Assembly: GCA_934277645.1 (NCBI GenBank)
Contig: CAKQUX010000003.1
Span: 1 to 64,000, forward strand
Direction: 5' to 3'
Length of the DNA: 64,000 nucleotides
DNA from: an uncultured Clostridia bacterium
Lineage (GTDB): Bacteria; Bacillota; Clostridia; Christensenellales; CAG-917
Translations under genes and position numbers: made by a program
The notes under the pieces: generated by a model
Database searches by the model: none
Seen by the model: only the letters and a program-made list of their open reading frames with translations
Told to the model about the DNA's origin: nothing
In this document: positions 59,205 to 64,000 of the stretch, one piece after another
Position numbering within the stretch: position 1 is the first letter of the stretch
Layout: the number at the start of each line of letters is the position of its first letter

Positions 59205-59447
59205 ATGACTAAAAACGAAATTTTGGAAAAACTTAAAGATATGGTTTGCGAACAACTCCGTTTGGAGCGTGATGCGGTTCAACTCGAAACGGAAATTATC
59301 AAAGGACTCGGAGCAGACTCCCTTGACCTTGTTGAGCTTTTGATGAACGTCGAAGCCGAATGGAACATCATTGTGGACGATTCCGAAGTAGGCGATTTAA
59401 GACTCGTGTCGGACGTCGTCGATATGATTGAAAGAAAAACGAAATAA
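59205..59447 (+). CDS. acpP: Acyl carrier protein
   Basis: An 80-aa acidic four-helix protein with the GADSLDLVELLM motif, whose Ser (about residue 39) carries phosphopantetheine. It matches fatty-acid-type ACP. The ATG has AAAGGAG upstream and lies 2 nt after the transferase gene. It is not in a fab cluster here; the dedicated transferase next to it might mean a specialised ACP, but the sequence does not show that. A strong terminator follows. Confidence 0.93.
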   Translation: MTKNEILEKLKDMVCEQLRLERDAVQLETEIIKGLGADSLDLVELLMNVEAEWNIIVDDSEVGDLRLVSDVVDMIERKTK

Positions 59448-59449
59448 TT

Positions 59450-59514
59450 AAAAGCCAAACTCGATAATTGAAGTAAACTATGCTAAGTTCGCTTCATAGC
59501 CGAGTTTGGCTTTT
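59450..59514 (+). terminator. Intrinsic terminator of the hom-acpP operon
   Basis: AAAAGCCAAACTCG against CGAGTTTGGCTTTT, 14-bp stem, with an inner TGAAG/CTTCA pairing in the loop and a T-run. Confidence 0.9.
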
Positions 59515-59769
59515 TTGTTTAATTCTTTAATAACAGGTTTCTTTAATAATAGTTTTTTTTAATAAATGATTTACTTATAACTTATAATAGATTTTTATAT
59601 TTAATAATATATCTACTTATAGGCAATAACATATTTTTAATATTATATTTCTTTTGTTAAATCACTTCTACTAAATTTCTTTTATTTTTATTTAGTTTTG
59701 CCTTAGCATTTGGCGTAGGCAAAGCCTGGTTTTTTGCTTGTCTATGTGATTTTGTTAAATTATATGATT
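59515..59769. other. Intergenic region, nothing recognised
   Basis: About 255 AT-rich nt with repeated TTTAATAATA and TTACTTATA words. No gene or terminator for cimA was clearly seen. Confidence 0.45.
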
Positions 59770-61311
59770 TTAGCTAAGGAAGTTTAATTTATACTCAAAA
59801 CTGTCACAAAGCGCGGTGAGTGACGCTTCGAGAATGTCGGTCGAAACACCAACGGTAGTCCACGCCTGAGCGCCGTCCGTCGATGTGATTAAAACTCTGA
59901 CGGTTGCGCCCGTCGCGCGTTTGCTGTCGATGACACGAACCTTATAGTCGATGAGAGTCACGTCTTTAAGTTTAGGGAACTGTGTTTTAAGCGCAAAACG
60001 AAGCGCAGAGTCAAGGGCGTTGACGGGACCGTTTCCGTCCTTTTGAACAGTTATCGTTTTATCGTTAGCTTTTATCGTTACGGCGGCGTTTGAAAGCCCC
60101 GTGTCGCCGCTGTCTTGTTTGCGGCTTGTAAAAATGTAATCCAAGACCTCGAACGACGGCGTAAATTCGCCTGCCAATTTCTTTGCGAGAAGTTTGAAAC
60201 TTCCGTCTGCGCCTTCAAACTGATAGCCTTCGAGTTCAAGATTTTTAAGTGTGCTTAAAAGCTCTTTTGCCGTGATTTTGCTTTCGTCGAAAGTCGGGAA
60301 AAGAGTTTTTAATTTTTCGATTATGAGAGCTTTTCCCGAGAACTCGCTCAAAAGCACGTCCGACGTGTTGCCGACTTCTTTCGGATTGACGTGTTCAAAC
60401 GGTAAGCCTTTTGCCGCCGCATCGGCGTGCGTACCTGCCTTGTGTGTAAATGCGCTTTTGCCTATGTACGGCATAGAATTTTCAAGAGTTATGTTCGATA
60501 TTTCGGCGATTTTTCGTCCGATAATCGTCGTGTCTTTAAGATTTACGTTTATGTCATAGTCGGTTTTTAGTTTAAGGTCGCAAATGACTGTCGAAAGGTT
60601 TGTGTTTCCGCTTCTTTCGCCAAAGCCCAAAAACGTGCCTTGAACGTGAGTGGCGCCGTTTTCGACGGAGGCTATACTGCTTGCGACCGCCATTCCGACA
60701 TCGTTGTGCGCGTGAATTCCGATTCTGACGGTCGGGAAGAGTTCACAAATTTCTTTTGTGATTTTTCCTATAACCGACGGGAAAGTCCCGCCGTTGGAGT
60801 CGCAAAGAACGAGAGTGTCTGCGCCTGCCGTTTTGGCGGCGTTAAGAGCCGCTACGGCGTAGTCTTTATCTTGCAAATAACTGTCGAAGAAATGTTCGGC
60901 GTCGAATATAACTCTTTTGCCGTTGTCAACAAACAGCTTTACGCTGTCGAAAATGATTTTTAAATTGTTGTCGGCAGACGTTCTTAAAACTTTTTCCGCT
61001 CCCGATTTTGAAGTTTTTCCGAAAAGGCAAACGACTTTGTTTGAAAGCGAGAGAGTTTGTTTTAAACCTTCGTCATCGCTTGCGACATCGCCGACTTTTG
61101 CGGTCGATGAAAAAGCCACTAGTTTATCCGATTTTTCGGCAGCAAAAAACGCAGTATCTTTCGGGTTCGCCGACGGGTAGCCGCCTTCTATTAGGTCGAT
61201 ACCATAGTTTGAAAGAAGACTGAATATTTCCGTTTTGTCTTGCGTGGAATATGAAATTCCGAGTCCGCCTGCGCCGTCTCTTAAAGTTGTGTCGTACAGT
61301 TCGATTTTCAT
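59770..61311 (-). CDS. cimA: Citramalate synthase
   Basis: A 513-aa enzyme of the LeuA-like aldolase family that joins pyruvate and acetyl-CoA to citramalate, the threonine-independent route to isoleucine. DTTLRDGAGGLGISYS (8-23) is the CimA form of the DTTLRDGEQ motif; IGIHAHNDVGMA holds the metal His; GERSGNTNL and the C-terminal regulatory domain (RATGATVRVLITSTDG, about 456-471) are typical, separating it from LeuA and homocitrate synthase. The ATG overlaps the leuA stop (ATGA). Last gene of the ilvB-ilvN-leuA-cimA operon. Confidence 0.94.
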   Translation of the reverse strand: MKIELYDTTLRDGAGGLGISYSTQDKTEIFSLLSNYGIDLIEGGYPSANPKDTAFFAAEKSDKLVAFSSTAKVGDVASDDEGLKQTLSLSNKVVCLFGKTSKSGAEKVLRTSADNNLKIIFDSVKLFVDNGKRVIFDAEHFFDSYLQDKDYAVAALNAAKTAGADTLVLCDSNGGTFPSVIGKITKEICELFPTVRIGIHAHNDVGMAVASSIASVENGATHVQGTFLGFGERSGNTNLSTVICDLKLKTDYDINVNLKDTTIIGRKIAEISNITLENSMPYIGKSAFTHKAGTHADAAAKGLPFEHVNPKEVGNTSDVLLSEFSGKALIIEKLKTLFPTFDESKITAKELLSTLKNLELEGYQFEGADGSFKLLAKKLAGEFTPSFEVLDYIFTSRKQDSGDTGLSNAAVTIKANDKTITVQKDGNGPVNALDSALRFALKTQFPKLKDVTLIDYKVRVIDSKRATGATVRVLITSTDGAQAWTTVGVSTDILEASLTALCDSFEYKLNFLS

Positions 61312-62798
61312 AAATCACCGTCCGAAATAAGTTTGTTGACCGCGTTTAAGTACGCAATGATAGACGCTTCCAAAACGTCGGTCGATAAGCCTTTGCCCGT
61401 CATAATTTTGCCGCCGAGTTCGAGCTTTACGGTGGCTTCACCGAGTGCGTCTTTACCTTCGGTTACCGAATGAATGGAATAGTCGTTAAGAATGAAATTC
61501 TGTCCCGTCAGCGAGTTTATCGCTTTAAACGCCGCATCGACAGGTCCGTCGCCGCTCATTTTTTCGACGTGCTGACGGTTGCCGCTTGACAAGGTGATTT
61601 CGGCAGTCGCTTGATTTTTGTACGACGTAATTTCGTAGTCGGTGAGCGAGTAGGTACGCTTTATCGCGTGGCGCGAAATATTGATTAAAAGCGCGTCGAT
61701 GTCGCGGCGAGTGACAATCTTTTTACGCTCGGCAAGGTCTTTGAATTTTTCAAAATAGAAAGACGCTTCTTCGGGCGTCAAGGTATAGCCCATTTCGCCG
61801 ATAAGTTCCAAAAATGCGTGTTTGCCGCTATGCTTTCCGAGAAGCAACTTGTTTTGCGGAATTCCGATGTCGTCGGGATTCATAAGCTCGTACGTTGCTC
61901 GGTTTTCAAGCACGCCGTGTTGGTGAATACCTGCTTCGTGCGCAAAAGCGTTTGAGCCGACAATGGTTTTAAAAGGCGGCAACTTTACGCCGACTATGCT
62001 CGATACGAGTTTTGCCGCGCCGTAAATTTGCTTTGTGTCGATGTTAAGTTCGTATTCGGGATAGCGGGTTTTGAGTGCCATAACAACTTCTTCGAGCGAA
62101 GCGTTTCCCGCTCTTTCGCCAAGACCTATAACGGCGCAGTCGAAATCTTCCGCGCCTGCTTCTATCGCCGAAAGAGTGTTTGCGGTTGCAAGTCCTAAAT
62201 CGTTGTGGCAGTGAACGCCCAATCTGACGTCAACGTTCGATTTTAAATATTTGACAAGTTCAGCCATTTCTCTTGGAGTGGAGTAACCGACCGTATCTGC
62301 GATATTTATACAATCCGCCCCTGCTTTTACGGCAGTTTGAACGGCTTTGAGCAAAAATTCTCTTGGTGTTCTGGTTGCGTCTTCAAACGCATATTTAACC
62401 AAAGCGGCTTTGTTTTTGGCGTACTTTGCGTGATATGCAATAGACTCCAAAACTTCGTCTTCAGTCATTTTGAGTTTGTATTTAAGGTGAATAGGACTCG
62501 TCGCTATAAAGACGTGCAAAATAGGATTGACCGCCGATTGAAGGGCAAGCACTGCCGAATCTATGTCTTGGGCGTTGCTTCTCGCAAGAGCCATAACGGA
62601 TGAATTTTTGACGTTTTCGGCAATTTCTTTCACGCTTAAAAAGTCGGCTTTCGAACAGGCGGGAAAACCTGCTTCGATTGCGTCGACATTCATTGCTTCG
62701 AGTCGCAAAGCAACGTCTAATTTCTCCTTAGGGTGCATGGTGAAGCCGGGAGCTTGTTCACCGTCGCGGAGAGTCGTGTCAAAAACTTTAATTTTCAT
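61308..62798 (-). CDS. leuA: 2-isopropylmalate synthase
   Basis: A 496-aa enzyme, first step of the leucine branch, joining acetyl-CoA and 2-oxoisovalerate. DTTLRDGEQAPGFTM (7-21), metal site GVHCHNDLGLATAN, GLGERAGNASLEEVVM and GKHSGKHA are present, with a C-terminal regulatory domain (HSVTEGKDALGEATVKL). Chosen ATG is at 62798 with AGAGG 5 nt upstream, inside the 3' end of ilvN (11-nt overlap); a TTG at 62813 is rejected. Coupled to cimA by an ATGA overlap. Confidence 0.96.
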   Translation of the reverse strand: MKIKVFDTTLRDGEQAPGFTMHPKEKLDVALRLEAMNVDAIEAGFPACSKADFLSVKEIAENVKNSSVMALARSNAQDIDSAVLALQSAVNPILHVFIATSPIHLKYKLKMTEDEVLESIAYHAKYAKNKAALVKYAFEDATRTPREFLLKAVQTAVKAGADCINIADTVGYSTPREMAELVKYLKSNVDVRLGVHCHNDLGLATANTLSAIEAGAEDFDCAVIGLGERAGNASLEEVVMALKTRYPEYELNIDTKQIYGAAKLVSSIVGVKLPPFKTIVGSNAFAHEAGIHQHGVLENRATYELMNPDDIGIPQNKLLLGKHSGKHAFLELIGEMGYTLTPEEASFYFEKFKDLAERKKIVTRRDIDALLINISRHAIKRTYSLTDYEITSYKNQATAEITLSSGNRQHVEKMSGDGPVDAAFKAINSLTGQNFILNDYSIHSVTEGKDALGEATVKLELGGKIMTGKGLSTDVLEASIIAYLNAVNKLISDGDL

Positions 62799-63294
62799 TT
62801 TTTCCTCTTTCAAGGGCGGCTCCGCCCGTTCTTGCCATTTCTATAATTCCGTAAGGAACGAGAACGCCTATAAAAGCGTCGATTTTCGACGTGTTGCCCG
62901 TAAGCTCGAACATCATAGTGCTTGGCGTGGTGTCGAGAGCTTTGGCTTTAAAAATGGCGCAAAGGTCGCATAGTTCGCTTCTTTCTTTCGCACCTGCGTT
63001 TACCTTTATCAAAAGCAATTCTCTAAGAGCAACGTCGCCGCTGTTGAGGTCTAAAACCTTAACGACGTCTATTTGTTTTTTAAGTTGCTCCACAATTTGA
63101 TTTGCGGTCCAATCGGTTGCGTCCACCGTGACGGTCATACGAGAGTAGTTTTCGTTTTCGGTTGCGCAAACGGTAAGTCCGTCAATGTTGTAGCCTCTGC
63201 GAGAGAACAAGCCTGCGATTCTCGAGAGTACGCCCGGTTGGTTTTTTGTGAGAATGGAAATGATATGTCTTTCGGTTTTTGTGCTTTTGACCAT
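62788..63294 (-). CDS. ilvN: Acetolactate synthase small (regulatory) subunit
   Basis: A 168-aa regulatory subunit. The N-terminal ACT domain RHIISILTKNQPGVLSRIAGLFSRRGYNIDGLTV (9-42) is the valine-sensing IlvN/IlvH signature; the C-terminal ferredoxin-like half (LRELLLIKVNAGAKERSEL onward) is complete. Length matches IlvH. Start ATG directly follows the ilvB stop (1-nt gap) and ends inside leuA. It sets feedback sensitivity of IlvB to branched-chain amino acids. Confidence 0.95.
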   Translation of the reverse strand: MVKSTKTERHIISILTKNQPGVLSRIAGLFSRRGYNIDGLTVCATENENYSRMTVTVDATDWTANQIVEQLKKQIDVVKVLDLNSGDVALRELLLIKVNAGAKERSELCDLCAIFKAKALDTTPSTMMFELTGNTSKIDAFIGVLVPYGIIEMARTGGAALERGKNEN

Positions 63295-63295
63295 T

Positions 63296-64000
63296 TTAAA
63301 ACTCCTTATCTGAAATGCGGCAATCGACTATTGTCGGGGTGGTGAAGCTAAGCGCCTTTTTGACGACGCTTTCTACGTCGTCGTTTAGATTGAGCTCCAA
63401 GCCGTTTCCGCCGTATGCAACGGCAAGTTTTGCGAAATCGAGTTTTGGCTCGTCACATTCGACGTAACGCTTGCCGTAACGTTTGTTTTGAATCTTTTTG
63501 ATAAGCCCGAGAGCAGAGTTGTTCATACAGAACACGGTCAAATAGACGTTCAGTTTGACGGCGGTTTCAAACTCTGCGATATTCATTCTAAGCGAACCGT
63601 CACCCGTTATCAAAACTACTTTTTTGCCCGTTCCGAGCGCCGCGCCTATTGCGCCGCCCATTCCGAAGCCCATGACGCCGAGTCCGCCGCTAGTTATGAA
63701 CGTGCGAGGATTTTTAAATTTATAATCGGTTGCCGTCCAAGTCTGGTGAAGTCCTACGTCGGTTACGACGACTGCGTCGCAAAGCTCCGAAATTTTGCGT
63801 ATGATTTCTCTGCCTCTCGAACTACGAGAAACTTCCGCTTGTTCGAGTTCTGTTTGTTCCTTTTGCTTTATTAGAGGCATCAGCGCGTCTAACGCCGTTT
63901 TCAGGTCGCAAACGAGATAGTTGTCGCAAATTACGTTTTTATCGATTTCTGCGCCGTCAACGTCGATTTGAATTATCGTTTTGTTTTTAATGTTTGTAAA
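63296..64000 (-). CDS. ilvB: Acetolactate synthase large subunit, C-terminal part (partial)
   Basis: The frame is open to the right edge, so only the C-terminal ~234 residues are seen; the start lies beyond 64000. The ThDP/Mg2+ motif GDGSLRMN with a following AVKLNVYLTVFCMNN, plus ITSGGLGVMGFGMGGAIGAALG, are the TPP-binding half of acetohydroxyacid synthase. Upstream in the visible part IIQIDVDGAEIDKNV is the conserved IDIDPAEIGKN strand. It condenses two pyruvates, or pyruvate with 2-oxobutyrate, and is first in the ilvB-ilvN-leuA-cimA operon. A methionine at 63880 is internal, not a start. Confidence 0.95.
   Translation of the reverse strand, partial: FTNIKNKTIIQIDVDGAEIDKNVICDNYLVCDLKTALDALMPLIKQKEQTELEQAEVSRSSRGREIIRKISELCDAVVVTDVGLHQTWTATDYKFKNPRTFITSGGLGVMGFGMGGAIGAALGTGKKVVLITGDGSLRMNIAEFETAVKLNVYLTVFCMNNSALGLIKKIQNKRYGKRYVECDEPKLDFAKLAVAYGGNGLELNLNDDVESVVKKALSFTTPTIVDCRISDKEF

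Noticed and set aside
63296..63880. 194-aa gene starting at the Met at 63880
   Set aside because: The same frame continues as IlvB sequence to the window edge, so this Met is internal and the gene is only partly inside the window.

Overview
The window looks like chromosome of an anaerobic, endospore-forming member of the Bacillota, most likely class Clostridia. Evidence: both subunits of dipicolinate synthase (spoVFA/spoVFB), a PRK06851-type NTPase and a very Cys/Gly-rich small protein of the kind found in spore formers; two [FeFe]-hydrogenase-type proteins and AdhE (fermentation); a one-chain glycyl-tRNA synthetase; strong AGGAGG-type ribosome binding sites; moderately AT-rich genes with very AT-rich intergenic DNA. 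An uncultured gut Clostridia lineage would fit the surface lipoproteins, but no species can be named from sequence alone.

Layout. 1-520: 3' end of 23S rRNA and a 5S rRNA, then about 1.2 kb of decayed DNA with duplicated terminator hairpins. 1.7-5.0 kb: copper module (csoR operator and promoter, csoR, copA with a CopZ-like C-terminal domain). 5.6-8.9 kb: a DNA glycosylase, the spoVF operon and a divergent NTPase. 9.6-18.1 kb: a giant BspA/InlB-like lipoprotein, an HtrA-like lipoprotein with a collagen-like spacer, a stand-alone starch-binding-like protein and a small membrane protein. 18.5-25.1 kb: accessory region with a WYL regulator divergent from a soluble FtsH-like AAA+ protein whose protease site is degenerate, coupled to a HEXXH metallopeptidase; AlkA; and two paralogous toxin/immunity-like cassettes. 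25.5 kb: tRNA-Ser(CGA). 26.7-36.3 kb: small conserved genes, the asd-dapA-dapB lysine/DAP operon (DapB carries two ACT domains), a membrane/TPR/HEAT-like cluster and a YkvI-type transporter. 36.6-43.0 kb: lipoprotein phosphoesterase, guaB, amidohydrolase, typA. 43.8-51.7 kb: adhE, a kinase, and a sensory-hydrogenase operon (thioredoxin-like ferredoxin, HydS-like PAS protein, SpoIIE-type phosphatase, group-B-like [FeFe] hydrogenase). 52.1-59.4 kb: glyQS, Cys-rich protein, TspO-like protein, coaX, hom-malQ-PPTase-acpP. 59.8-64.0 kb: ilvB-ilvN-leuA-cimA on the minus strand, ilvB running off the end.

How the parts fit: asd and dapA feed both lysine/peptidoglycan synthesis and, through SpoVFA/B, spore dipicolinate. 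AdhE and the hydrogenases handle fermentative electrons, and the HydS/PP2C pair probably senses H2 or redox state. CimA and LeuA feed isoleucine and leucine synthesis together with IlvB/IlvN.

The best candidate for an undescribed system is 18527-21833: a WYL/ribbon-helix-helix regulator, a perfect palindrome in the divergent promoter, an AAA+ pseudo-FtsH with a 65-residue acidic insert in its dead peptidase domain, and a translationally coupled HEXXH peptidase that could supply the missing activity. Also notable are the DapB-ACT fusion, a possible second CopZ product from an internal start in copA, and decayed copies of the 3' ends of two genes lying just downstream of them. All calls were made by reading the sequence; no database search was run.
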